From: Longimycelium tulufanense
Lineage (GTDB): Bacteria; Actinomycetota; Actinomycetes; Mycobacteriales; Pseudonocardiaceae
Direction: 5' to 3'
Length of the DNA stretch: 48,629 nucleotides
Assembly (NCBI RefSeq): GCF_014645795.1
Contig: NZ_BMMK01000023.1
Location: 1 to 48,629, forward strand
The position numbers and the translations under genes were made by a program. The notes beneath the pieces were generated by a model. It saw only the letters and a list, made by a program, of their open reading frames with translations, searched no databases and had not been told where the DNA came from. Of the stretch, positions 9,007-16,536 are shown in pieces (positions within the stretch are counted from its first letter, which is position 1; every line of letters starts with the position of its first letter).

Positions 9007-10344
9007 ATGTCAGCCATGGCAGCAGGTAAGAGCGGTCCCACCCGGATCCTCGTGGCCGGCGGTGGCTACGTCGGCATGTACACCGCGCTGCGGTTGCAGT
9101 CGAAGCTCCGGCGACGCGAGGCGTCGGTGACCGTCGTTGACCCGCAGCCGCACATGACCTACCAGCCGTTCCTCCCCGAAGCGGCGGCCGGGTCCATCGA
9201 GCCGCGGCACGTGGTCGTGCCGCTGCGGAAGGTGCTCCGCAAGTGCAACGTCCTGACCGGGCGGATCACCAAGATCGAGCACGGCCGCAAGACCGCGATC
9301 GTCGAGTCGCCGGACGGCCACACCGAGGAGCACTCCTACGACATCCTCGTGGTGGCGCTCGGGTCGGTCGCCAGGACGCTGCCGATCCCCGGGCTCGCCG
9401 AGCAGGGGATCGCCGCCCGGACCATCGGCGAGGCGATCTACCTGCGTAACCACGTGCTCTCCCGGCTGGATGCCGCGGCCACGACCAACGACGAGGAACT
9501 GCGCCGCCGGTTGCTGACGTTCCTGGTGATCGGCGGTGGCTTCGCGGGCACCGAGACGCTGGCCGAGCTCGAGGACATGGCGCGTTACGCGACGCGCTAC
9601 TACCCGAACCTCGAACCCAAGGACATGCGCTGGGTCCTGGTGGACGCGGCCAACCGCATCCTGCCCGAGGTGAGCCCGAAGATGGGCGTCTACACCGTCG
9701 AGCAGCTGATGAAGCGCGGTATCGAGGTCTACCTGGAGACCCTGGTCAAGTCGATGGAGGGCGGCCACGTCGTCCTCAGTGACGGCACCGAGTTCGACGC
9801 CGACACGATCATCTGGACCGCCGGTGTCAAGGCCAACCCGGTGCTCGCCAACACCGACCTCCCGCTCGACCAGCGAGGCCGCCTGCGTTGCACGGCGTCC
9901 CTACAGGTCGAGGGGATGCCGGACGCCTGGGCGGCCGGCGACTGCACCGCCGTGCCGGATCTGTCCGCCACCGAGGAGGACCCGAACGCCACCTGCGTGC
10001 CCAACGCCCAGCACGCGGTGCGGCAGGCCAACCAGCTGGCGAAGAACCTGATCGCCACGCTGCGCGGGCGCAAGGCCAAGGATTACTACCACCGCTACGC
10101 CGGCTCGGTGGCCGGCCTCGGCCTCTACAAGGGCGTGGCCGACGTCTACGGGATCAAGCTCAAGGGCTACCCGGCGTGGGCGATGCACCGCGCGTACCAC
10201 GTCAGCCGGATGCCGACGTTCAACCGGAAGTTCCGGATCATGCTCGACTGGGCGCTGGCGTTGTTGTTCCGCCGTGAGGTGATCTCGCTGGGCCAGATCA
10301 ACGAGCCCAAGCGGGAGTTCGAACGGGTGGCCAAAGGCGCCTGA
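9007..10344 (+). CDS. ndh: type II NADH dehydrogenase (NDH-2)
   Basis: A single-subunit, non-proton-pumping flavoprotein that passes electrons from NADH to the quinone pool, 445 residues. The FAD-binding GGGYVG motif is at about residues 18-23 and a second dinucleotide site (VIGGGFAGTE) near residue 175. The AAGDC motif that contacts FAD is in DAWAAGDCTAVPD. The C-terminal region has the amphipathic/hydrophobic stretch (MLDWALALLFRREVISLGQ) used for membrane attachment. ATG 9007 is chosen from the position of the first GGG motif; a longer in-frame extension to 8836 looks noncoding. The gene ends just before a hairpin. Confidence 0.9.
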   Translation: MSAMAAGKSGPTRILVAGGGYVGMYTALRLQSKLRRREASVTVVDPQPHMTYQPFLPEAAAGSIEPRHVVVPLRKVLRKCNVLTGRITKIEHGRKTAIVESPDGHTEEHSYDILVVALGSVARTLPIPGLAEQGIAARTIGEAIYLRNHVLSRLDAAATTNDEELRRRLLTFLVIGGGFAGTETLAELEDMARYATRYYPNLEPKDMRWVLVDAANRILPEVSPKMGVYTVEQLMKRGIEVYLETLVKSMEGGHVVLSDGTEFDADTIIWTAGVKANPVLANTDLPLDQRGRLRCTASLQVEGMPDAWAAGDCTAVPDLSATEEDPNATCVPNAQHAVRQANQLAKNLIATLRGRKAKDYYHRYAGSVAGLGLYKGVADVYGIKLKGYPAWAMHRAYHVSRMPTFNRKFRIMLDWALALLFRREVISLGQINEPKREFERVAKGA

Positions 10345-10424
10345 ACGGAGTAGCGACGCACCCGCAGGGTGAGCGGCTGGCCGGAATCGGCCGCCCGACT
10401 TCCGCGCAGCGCGTGACAAAACTG

Positions 10425-10457
10425 AGCCGGTGCGGTGACGAACTCACCGCACCGGCT
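10425..10457 (+). terminator. terminator after ndh
   Basis: A perfect 14-bp inverted repeat (10425-10438 and 10444-10457, 5-nt loop) is followed by a short T-containing stretch. It separates ndh from the peptide/ATP-grasp/SagB cassette, which therefore probably has its own promoter in 10458-10540. Confidence 0.7.
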
Positions 10458-10540
10458 TGACTTTGCGTTAGGTGAAACCGAGACTACACAAGGTATATCA
10501 CCTGAACGTGTGAACGCCGCGTGTGGGAGAGGTGAGCGCC

Positions 10541-10663
10541 ATGTCGCTGCAGGAGCTGGCGGCCCGGGTTCGCCGGGGTGACGTCGCGGACGGCGCGCTG
10601 GCCGAGTACGCGTCGGAGTACGCCCGCGCGAACAAAATCTACGCCCGGAAGAAGGACGACTGA
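10541..10663 (+). CDS. 40-residue peptide, candidate RiPP precursor
   Basis: ATG 10541 follows a GGGAGAGGTGAG ribosome site and the frame runs 40 codons to TGA 10661-10663, two bases before the start of the ATP-grasp gene. The peptide begins MSLQELAARVRRGDV, predicted to be helical, continues with an Ala/Tyr/Glu segment (AEYASEYARANKIY) and ends ARKKDD. It has three Tyr, no Cys and no Thr, so a thiazole/oxazole core is unlikely. Its size, tight coupling to an ATP-grasp ligase and a SagB dehydrogenase, and leader-like start suggest a precursor peptide. I know of no named family for it, and a structural or regulatory role is also possible. Confidence 0.7.
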   Translation: MSLQELAARVRRGDVADGALAEYASEYARANKIYARKKDD

Positions 10664-10665
10664 CC

Positions 10666-11799
10666 GTGCCGGGGGCCGGGCGGGCCGGGCCGGACGATCC
10701 GCCCCCACCCGGTCCTCCGCCGGCACGCCTGGCCGCGGACGCCTGGCCCGCGCCGCTACTGCTGCAGGGGCAGGACTACTTCTTCCGCGCCCCCACCACG
10801 AACCTGGACTTCCAGGAACGTGTCCACCGCACCGGGCTGGTCACTGATCCGTCGGCCGAGCCGGTGCCCTGCGTGCTGGTCCTGGCCCGCGCGGCGGACA
10901 TGGAGATGAACGAGCTGTCCCTCGCGCTGGCCGAGCACGGGGTACGGATGGCGCGCGTCGACGTCGACCGGTGCCTGGACCTCGCCCTCACCGTCTACGT
11001 CGACGCCCCGCTGCTGGAGCTGGAGCGGTGGCTGCTGCGGCCGGTGCTCACCTGGCGCCGGCACTTCGACATCACCGCGCTGCCGGTCGACCCGCGCACC
11101 GTCGCCGGCGCCTACGCGCGCGGGCAGTGGCAGGCCACCGCCGACTGGCTTGCCCGCCGCGCGGACTGGGAGCACATCAACCCCGTCGGTGCCGGTCAGC
11201 TGGACCGGCTCACCCAGCTCACCGACGCCGCCCGGTTCGGGCTGACCGTTCCGCGCACCGCCGTCACCACCTGGCCCGGCCGTAGCCGGCCGGGCGGCGA
11301 CCGTTGCGTGGTCAAGAGCACCGGCCACCACCTGCTGGAGCCGCGCCCGGGCGCGATGCACGGGTTGTTTCCACGCCCGTTGGACGTCAACCGCGCCGGG
11401 GAGGCGCCGGAACCGGCGCCCGTCATCGTGCAGCAGTATTTCGAGGCCGAGTACGAGTTACGGGTGTTCGTCGTCGGTGAGCGGCTGATCGCATATCGGG
11501 TACGGAAGGCTGATCCGGCCCAGCTTTGGGTCGACCCGGAGGCCGTCACGGTGGACCGCACGCGTGTCGGGGAGGGGTTGGGTGCGAGACTTCTCGCGCT
11601 GGCACGGCACTGGCGGCTGCACGTCGCCGCCTTCGACCTGCTCGTCGTCGGCGGTGATCACGTTTTCCTCGAGGTGAACGTGAACTGCGACTGGCGCTGG
11701 TTCGAGCACCGGGCGGAGACCACCGAGGTCTCCGACGCCGTGCACTCGTGGGTGGTCCATCGGTTCGAGGAGCTGCGGTATGCGGGTCAAGGTCGCTGA
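10666..11799 (+). CDS. ATP-grasp ligase, MvdC/MvdD-like
   Basis: A predicted carboxylate-amine/alcohol ligase, 377 residues from GTG 10666. After a Pro-rich start, residues 68-140 form the pre-ATP-grasp domain. The linker INPVGAGQLDRLTQLTDAARFG (171-192) is like that of MvdD-type peptide maturases. ATP contacts include Lys217 (VVKSTGHH) and the adenine/hinge region VIVQQYFEAEYELRVFV. The Mg-binding Glu/Asn are at 336 and 338 in FLEVNVNCDWRWFE. Codon 265 is TTA (11458-11460), rare in this GC-rich DNA. The gene follows the 40-residue peptide by 2 bp and overlaps the SagB gene by 20 bp. In relatives such enzymes make ester/amide bonds on peptides; the actual substrate here is inferred. Confidence 0.82.
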   Translation: MPGAGRAGPDDPPPPGPPPARLAADAWPAPLLLQGQDYFFRAPTTNLDFQERVHRTGLVTDPSAEPVPCVLVLARAADMEMNELSLALAEHGVRMARVDVDRCLDLALTVYVDAPLLELERWLLRPVLTWRRHFDITALPVDPRTVAGAYARGQWQATADWLARRADWEHINPVGAGQLDRLTQLTDAARFGLTVPRTAVTTWPGRSRPGGDRCVVKSTGHHLLEPRPGAMHGLFPRPLDVNRAGEAPEPAPVIVQQYFEAEYELRVFVVGERLIAYRVRKADPAQLWVDPEAVTVDRTRVGEGLGARLLALARHWRLHVAAFDLLVVGGDHVFLEVNVNCDWRWFEHRAETTEVSDAVHSWVVHRFEELRYAGQGR

Positions 11800-12883
11800 G
11801 TACGCGGCCCTTTTCTACGACCGTGGCCGGCTGGTGTGGGACGACTACCTGCACCACCGGCAGTTCGAGCTGACCGAGGTCGCCGAGCGGGTCTGTCGCG
11901 CGTTCGCCCGCTTCGCCGACCCGGAGGACGTGTGCGCCGACCTCGAGCCCGAGGACGCCGCCGCGGTGCGCAAGGTGGTCGCCGAGCTGGTCGAGGCCAA
12001 GGTGCTGGTGGTGGAGGGCTCACCGGAGCATGGCGAGGAACAGGCGCTGCTGGCGGCCTGGGGCGACTGGGGCGCCTCGGCCCGGCACTTCCACTTCGCT
12101 AGCCGCACCCTCGGCGACAGCCGCTACGCCAGCTGGCAGGAACAGGACGTCGAGCTGGACGAGAAGCTGGCCGGCAGCCCACCGCCCCCGCCGTTCAAGA
12201 GCGTCGGGACGACGCCGGTGGAGCTGCCCAAGGGCAACGGGCTACCCGGGTGGGCGAACCGGCCGCTGCTGCACGTGCTGCTGGAGCGGCGCACCACCCG
12301 GCGCTTCGGCCCGGAGGCGCTGGACCTGGCCGAGCTGGGGCACCTGCTGCGCGTCGTCGGGGGTCCGCTGCCGGTGAAGGGCGCGATCAGCAGGTCCGGC
12401 ACCGTGCTGAAGACCACGCCCTCGGGCGGCGGCCGACATCCCGTCGAGCTGTACCTGCACGCCTCGCGCGTCAGCGGCCTGGAACCGGGCTGGTACCACT
12501 ATGACGCCGCCCGGCACGTTCTGGAGCCGCTGGGCGCGACCTGGACGCCGGAACAGGTCACGGCCTCGGCCGGGGACCAGGAGTGGGTAGGCGAGGCGGC
12601 CGCGGCGATCTACTACACCGCGGTGCTGGGCCGGACCCGGTGGAAGTACGACACCGCGCGGGCCTACCGGATCGTGCAGATGGACGTGGGGCACCTGTCG
12701 CAGACCGCCTACCTGGTGGCGACCGCGATGGGGCTCGGTGTGGGCTTCACCGCCGCGCTGCGGGACGAGTTGGTCGAGGAGGTCCTCGGCTGTGATCCCA
12801 ACCACGAGATCGTGCTCGGGATCACCGCACTGGGTCGGCATGCGCGCCGGCGCGCCGGCGCGTCCCGCCCAGCACCGAGTTGA
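11780..12883 (+). CDS. SagB-type FMN-dependent dehydrogenase
   Basis: A nitroreductase-fold oxidoreductase of the SagB/ThcOx family, 367 residues, starting at ATG 11780 inside the end of the ATP-grasp gene. Residues 25-80 look like a winged-helix module (FELTEVAERVCRAFARF to VEAKVLVVEG), possibly a peptide-binding element as found ahead of the catalytic part in ThcOx-like proteins. The catalytic domain has RRTTRRF (170-176, FMN phosphate contact), the family motif PSGGGRHP (214-221) and MDVGHLSQ (301-308). SagB enzymes usually oxidise azolines to azoles, but no YcaO cyclodehydratase is present here, so another peptide oxidation is likely. Confidence 0.88.
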   Translation: MRVKVAEYAALFYDRGRLVWDDYLHHRQFELTEVAERVCRAFARFADPEDVCADLEPEDAAAVRKVVAELVEAKVLVVEGSPEHGEEQALLAAWGDWGASARHFHFASRTLGDSRYASWQEQDVELDEKLAGSPPPPPFKSVGTTPVELPKGNGLPGWANRPLLHVLLERRTTRRFGPEALDLAELGHLLRVVGGPLPVKGAISRSGTVLKTTPSGGGRHPVELYLHASRVSGLEPGWYHYDAARHVLEPLGATWTPEQVTASAGDQEWVGEAAAAIYYTAVLGRTRWKYDTARAYRIVQMDVGHLSQTAYLVATAMGLGVGFTAALRDELVEEVLGCDPNHEIVLGITALGRHARRRAGASRPAPS

Positions 12884-13020
12884 TCAGCGGCGATGGTTCC
12901 TCCGGCAGGGGTGCGGCATTGCTCCATGCGGCCGAACGCGCACGCTTGGTGACTCGGCCGTGCGGGCGAGTTGTGCGGAACACGCTCCGCCAGAGGCGTC
13001 GAACGTCCTAGGCTCCCTCT

Positions 13021-13094
13021 GCCCCCGTAGCCCAATCGGTAGAGGCAGGCCCCTTAAAAGGGTCCCAGTGTCGGTTCGAATCCGATCGGGGGCA
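13021..13094 (+). tRNA. tRNA with UAA anticodon (tRNA-Leu), short variable loop
   Basis: A complete cloverleaf: 7-bp acceptor stem (GCCCCCG/CGGGGGC), D arm with GCC/GGC and GG in the loop, anticodon stem GGCCC/GGGTC with loop CTTAAAA giving anticodon UAA, a 5-nt variable region (CCAGT), T arm GTCGG TTCGAAT CCGAT, and discriminator A. UAA reads the Leu codon UUA. Classical bacterial tRNA-Leu has a long variable arm; this one does not, so the amino-acid identity rests on the anticodon and A73. The genomic sequence after the discriminator is CCC, so CCA is added after transcription. It lies 137 bp after the SagB gene. Confidence 0.9.
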
Positions 13095-13112
13095 CCCAGC
13101 GTGATCATGGAT

Positions 13113-13153
13113 GATCGCCCCTCGACCGGGTCTGACCCGGTCGAGGGGCGATC
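13113..13153 (+). terminator. hairpin after tRNA
   Basis: A perfect 18-bp inverted repeat (13113-13130 and 13136-13153) with a 5-nt loop begins 19 nt after the tRNA. It is a likely terminator or processing signal. It has no T-run. Confidence 0.65.
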
Positions 13154-13230
13154 CCGTCCAGTCCGGTGATCACCGGCGTTGTCCGGCCATGTCCGGCGAT
13201 CCTTGCCATGTTTCTGCCCAAGTTTCGCGG

Positions 13231-13359
13231 CTACGCTCCGCGCAGGGCCTCCAGGATCCGGCGCTTGGCGGTCTGCTGCCCGGCCAGAACCCAGGCATAG
13301 ATCCGGTTCAGGACCGTCAGGCTGTGGCCACTCCACTTGCCGGCCGTCTTGGGGGCAGC
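13231..13359 (-). pseudogene. C-terminal remnant of a tyrosine integrase
   Basis: The minus strand encodes AAPKTAGKWSGHSLTVLNR and on through the last residues (YAWVLAGQQTAKRRILEAL) to TAG at 13231-13233. This matches the end of actinomycete phage/ICE tyrosine recombinases: the conserved GHS box and, nine residues later, the catalytic Tyr. Nothing upstream in frame belongs to an integrase; the acetyltransferase stop lies at 13370. The fragment sits beside a tRNA, the usual target of such integrases, so it is probably what remains of a lost integrative element. Confidence 0.7.
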
Positions 13360-13369
13360 GTTCCGTGAG

Positions 13370-14068
13370 CTACCGCCGACGTGTGGGGTCGTATGCCTCG
13401 GCGAGCGCATCGACGTCCTTGCGGCGGAGGTTCCGCAGGTGAGCGGACTCCTCGCAGGTGAGGTCCAGGACATAGATGCTGTCGTAGTTCGCGTAGCGGC
13501 GGAAACCAATGCTCTCCCAGAGCGCGTCGAGCTTGACGCAGGCTTGCCTCCACTGCTCCTCCGCGGTGAGGCGCTCGTCGTCGCGACGCTCGGTGGGTCG
13601 TGGGGCGACGACAGCCGCACAGCAGCCGCCGCCGAGGGTCCAGATCGCTTCGGCCGCAAGGGCGGGGCCGATGCCGAAACCCCGCCACGCCTCGTCGAGA
13701 CGAGCCCGATAGAGGACCAGGAGGTCACCGGAGGGGGACTCGACAGCGTCCTTGAACGGCTGGCGGTAGCCCCCATACCCCGCGTCAAAGATGCCCAGGA
13801 CTGTGTTGCTCAGTTCCAGGTCATAGTCCTCGGCGGCGGACAAGGGGCAGTACCGGTCGTTCTCGCGCAGCCGGATCAGCGTCAGCGACCCGACCTCGCG
13901 TCCTTCCATGCGCCGCTGGCTGTCCTTCAGGACCACCGAGACCGTCCACTCCTCGAGAGCATCATGGAACTCCCAGGGCATCGCGGGCTGCGACAGCCGG
14001 TACTCCAGGTCCAACAGGCCGGGGTTGCCGGGTAGCTCGTCAGCAGCGCGTCGGGATGCGGCAGTCAC
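13370..14068 (-). CDS. GNAT-like acetyltransferase
   Basis: A 232-residue protein. The segment RGFGIGPALAAEAIW resembles the acetyl-CoA pyrophosphate loop (RGxGxGxxL) of GNAT enzymes, and the later LWESIGFRRYANYDSIYVLDL fits the terminal strand and helix of the fold. The first 120 residues are less typical. The acceptor substrate is unknown. The gene lies between an integrase remnant and the end of the pqq genes, so it may have arrived with a mobile element. It is probably transcribed alone, since a hairpin separates it from pqqB. Confidence 0.6.
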   Translation of the reverse strand: MTAASRRAADELPGNPGLLDLEYRLSQPAMPWEFHDALEEWTVSVVLKDSQRRMEGREVGSLTLIRLRENDRYCPLSAAEDYDLELSNTVLGIFDAGYGGYRQPFKDAVESPSGDLLVLYRARLDEAWRGFGIGPALAAEAIWTLGGGCCAAVVAPRPTERRDDERLTAEEQWRQACVKLDALWESIGFRRYANYDSIYVLDLTCEESAHLRNLRRKDVDALAEAYDPTRRR

Positions 14069-14179
14069 CCGCAGAACCTACCCGCGGAAAGCGTCGGAGC
14101 GCGCAGGAGTTTGCGCAGGTGGATGGCGGGACCCGGGCAGACTGCCGGCGGGGCCGGGGGCGCGGTGTCTGCCGGGGGT

Positions 14180-14218
14180 CCGACGTCGCTCCGGAGGGGT
14201 CGGCCGGAGCGACGTCGG
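14180..14218 (-). terminator. terminator after pqqB
   Basis: A perfect 15-bp inverted repeat (14180-14194 and 14204-14218) with a 9-nt loop lies just downstream of the pqqB stop, marking the probable end of the pqqA-pqqC-pqqB transcript. Confidence 0.7.
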
Positions 14219-14236
14219 GGCCTTGAGGCGGCCGAG

Positions 14237-15136
14237 TCACAGTTCGAGCTCGGTGCCGTCGTCGAGGATCTCGACACCGGCGGCCAGGACGGTGGCGCGC
14301 TCGGGCGATGCAGCGTCGAGAACTGGATTGGTGTTGTTGAGGTGGGTGTAGATCCGGCGCAGCCGGGTGTACCGGGCCAACCGGGCCAGGCTGCCGTCGG
14401 GGCCATCGATGGGAACGTGCCCCATCGCCCGTTGCGCGCCATCGCCCACCTGCCGCCCGGTCGCCCCGGACATCTCCTCCGGTCCGTAGAACGTGCCGTC
14501 CAGCAGCAGGCAGTCGGCCGTGTCCAGCACCTCATCGAACCGATCCGGCCACTCGGCCAGGCAGGGCGCGTAGAGCAAAGTTCCACCGGTCACCGGATCG
14601 GTGACGCGGAAGGCGACGACCCACCAACCATCCACAGTGGATGACGCCGCGTACTTGGGTCGCTTCCGGCCAACCGGTATGGCGGCCACCTGCAAGCCAT
14701 CAACCTCGAACTCCACGCCGGGCTCGACACCGACCCACCGGGCGCCGCCATAGCGATCCAGCAGCCCCTGGAGCGGCAGCTCCGACCGCAGCGCCGACAG
14801 GACCGGCTCGGTTCCGTACACCCGCGAGCCAACGCCCTCGCGCAACGACACAAGGCCCAACGCGTGATCCAGCTCCGCGTCGGTCAACAGCACGCCACGC
14901 AGCGGTGTCTCCCGCGGCCCGGGACCGGGCGCCAGCGGGGCGGCGGCCAACACCTGTGACCGGATATCGGGCGATGCGTTGAGCAACCACCAGCGCCGGC
15001 CGTCGGCGCTGACGGCCACGCAGTCCTGGCTTCGGGCCGGCAACCCGGGCTTGCCGGCCCGAACACACATCCGGCAGGCGCAGTTCCACTGCGGGAACCC
15101 GCCGCCCGCCGCGGTCCCCAGTAACACCACGCGCAT
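14237..15136 (-). CDS. pqqB: PqqB, coenzyme PQQ biosynthesis metallo-hydrolase-fold protein
   Basis: A member of the metallo-beta-lactamase fold, 299 residues, proposed to hydroxylate the Tyr moiety of the PQQ intermediate. The start MRVVLLGTAAGGGFPQWNC and the nearby Cys pair (CACRMC) are hallmarks of PqqB. The degenerate metal motif appears in LLTDAELDHALGLVSLRE (TDAELDHALG). NASPDIRSQ and YTRLRRIYTHLNNTNP are also conserved. It is the last gene of the minus-strand set; 137 bp separate it from pqqC, with no ribosome-coupled gene between. The start is set by the family pattern. Confidence 0.93.
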   Translation of the reverse strand: MRVVLLGTAAGGGFPQWNCACRMCVRAGKPGLPARSQDCVAVSADGRRWWLLNASPDIRSQVLAAAPLAPGPGPRETPLRGVLLTDAELDHALGLVSLREGVGSRVYGTEPVLSALRSELPLQGLLDRYGGARWVGVEPGVEFEVDGLQVAAIPVGRKRPKYAASSTVDGWWVVAFRVTDPVTGGTLLYAPCLAEWPDRFDEVLDTADCLLLDGTFYGPEEMSGATGRQVGDGAQRAMGHVPIDGPDGSLARLARYTRLRRIYTHLNNTNPVLDAASPERATVLAAGVEILDDGTELEL

Positions 15137-15273
15137 TCCGCGTCTCCCTTCCTGCCCAGCTCAGGCATCGAATCTGAGGAGGCGAGGCGTGAGTGCGGTG
15201 GAGCCGCGGGGCGAGATCACATGCCGTGATCACGCATCGCGGGTGCCCGTTTACGCCCGCGACAGCCACCCTG

Positions 15274-16032
15274 TCACGACTGCAGTTGCTTGCAGGCGTA
15301 GTCAATGCTGTCCAGCACCGCCTGCAACACGTCGCACTTGAAAGCCAGCGCAGCCACCGCGGCGTCCTGCTGCTCCCTCGTCTCGCAGCTCCGCACGACA
15401 ATGTCCAAGGTGGACCTGCCTTCGCCGGAGATCACCCCGAGCCGGGACATGAAGTAGGCGAAACCCGCCTCACCGATCCACGGGTAGTGCAGGCGCATAT
15501 CGGCCAGCCGGCGCCGCATCAGGTTCGGCGAGAACATCTCGGTCAACCCGGAGGCGACCCCCTCGATCCAGGACCGGGTGCGGGCGAACGTCACGTAGGC
15601 GTCCACGGCGAACCGCACCCCGGGCAGCACGTGCCGCTGGTCCAGCACCTCCGCCCGGTCCAGGCCGACCGCCTCGGCCAGCCGCAGCCAGTTCTCCGCG
15701 CCCCCCTCACCCGCTGCCCGGCCGTCGTGGTAGACGATCCGCTCCAGCCACATCCGGCGCACCTCCGGCACCGGGCAGCTGGCGATGATCGCGCCGTCCT
15801 TCTGCGGCAGCTGGCACTGGTAGTACCACCGGTTCGCCGCCCACAGCTGCAGTTCGGGCTTGGTCAGCGCCCCGGCGTGCAGCCGACGGTGGAAGGGGTG
15901 ACGGTCCCAGTAGCGGTCGGAGAGATCGCGCAGCGCGGCGATGAAGTCGGCTTCGGACAGGAGTTCACGTGCCATTCCGAACACGTCGGCGATCCGCACC
16001 GGTCGGGTGAAGCGGTGGCCGGAGGTGTTCAC
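15274..16032 (-). CDS. pqqC: PqqC, pyrroloquinoline-quinone synthase
   Basis: Cofactor-free oxidase that performs the final ring closure and oxidation to PQQ, 252 residues, the usual length for PqqC alone (not a PqqC-D fusion). Recognisable parts are RYWDRHPFHRRLHAGALTK near residue 40, LWAANRWYYQCQLPQKDGAI, the HDG segment (RIVYHDGRAAGEGGAENWL), and SGLTEMFSPNLMRRRLADM. It follows pqqA by 43 bp on the same strand. The order A-C-B differs from the common A-B-C-D-E. Confidence 0.93.
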   Translation of the reverse strand: MNTSGHRFTRPVRIADVFGMARELLSEADFIAALRDLSDRYWDRHPFHRRLHAGALTKPELQLWAANRWYYQCQLPQKDGAIIASCPVPEVRRMWLERIVYHDGRAAGEGGAENWLRLAEAVGLDRAEVLDQRHVLPGVRFAVDAYVTFARTRSWIEGVASGLTEMFSPNLMRRRLADMRLHYPWIGEAGFAYFMSRLGVISGEGRSTLDIVVRSCETREQQDAAVAALAFKCDVLQAVLDSIDYACKQLQS

Positions 16033-16075
16033 TTCTTCGAGTGATCATCCGGCCACCGCAGTCGGCGATCCGGCG

Positions 16076-16201
16076 TCACCGCCGGGCGACGTACCCCGTC
16101 ACCTCCATGGGCGTGTCGTACTCGGTGACGTCCGGCCGGACCCAGCTGGGCCGGGTGTCCTCGGCCGGGGCGGGGGTACGGGTCGGGCGGTCCTCGGTCA
16201 T
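16076..16201 (-). CDS. pqqA: PqqA, PQQ precursor peptide
   Basis: A 41-residue peptide on the minus strand, start ATG at 16201, stop TGA at 16076-16078. Its second half, WVRPDVTEYDTPMEVTGYV, carries the diagnostic Glu-x3-Tyr pair (E33, Y37 in EVTGY), the two residues that PqqE cross-links and that become PQQ. The first 19 residues are a Pro/Thr/Asp-rich leader longer than in Klebsiella PqqA. It lies directly ahead of pqqC. Confidence 0.9.
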   Translation of the reverse strand: MTEDRPTRTPAPAEDTRPSWVRPDVTEYDTPMEVTGYVARR

Positions 16202-16536
16202 CTGCCTCACTCCCTCGAGGTCGCGACGGCGTGGAAGTCCCGGACGCCAGCGGCTACGCCGGGCGGCCCAAGGTAGTTCGGCCGTGCCGGTGGCGGACAG
16301 AACTGCCCGGGTGAAGCAGGCCCGCGCGCCGGGTGAGAACGTGGTGACCGTTCGTGATCACGCGGCCGATCGGGCGCCGGCCGCGGCGGACGTTCCGGTG
16401 CCGTTGCCGCGTGATCCGGCGCACCACACCTTGCGGTGATACAGCCGGCCGGTCGATCACCCGATAGGGCACTGAGGGTTGATCGGCGACCGAGCGTCGC
16501 CGGCCACCCGACCGGTTGGAACCCCAGGAGGTGTAA
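16202..16536. promoter_or_regulatory. divergent region between pqqA and sugar dehydrogenase
   Basis: 335 bp without a gene between divergent starts, so it should hold both promoters. It contains an 11-bp inverted repeat (16356-16366 and 16406-16416) whose left arm includes a GTGATCAC palindrome at 16354-16361, a possible operator. No convincing -35/-10 pair is apparent to me. Confidence 0.45.

Noticed and set aside
13021-13094. Reading the tRNA as a Lys (UUU/CUU) tRNA
   Set aside because: The anticodon stem GGCCC/GGGTC fixes a seven-base loop CTTAAAA, which places UAA at positions 34-36.
14631-14644. TCCACAGTGGA palindrome inside pqqB as another DnaA site
   Set aside because: It is a single copy within coding sequence, without the paired spacing or the flanking repeat seen at 34.4 and 40.9 kb.
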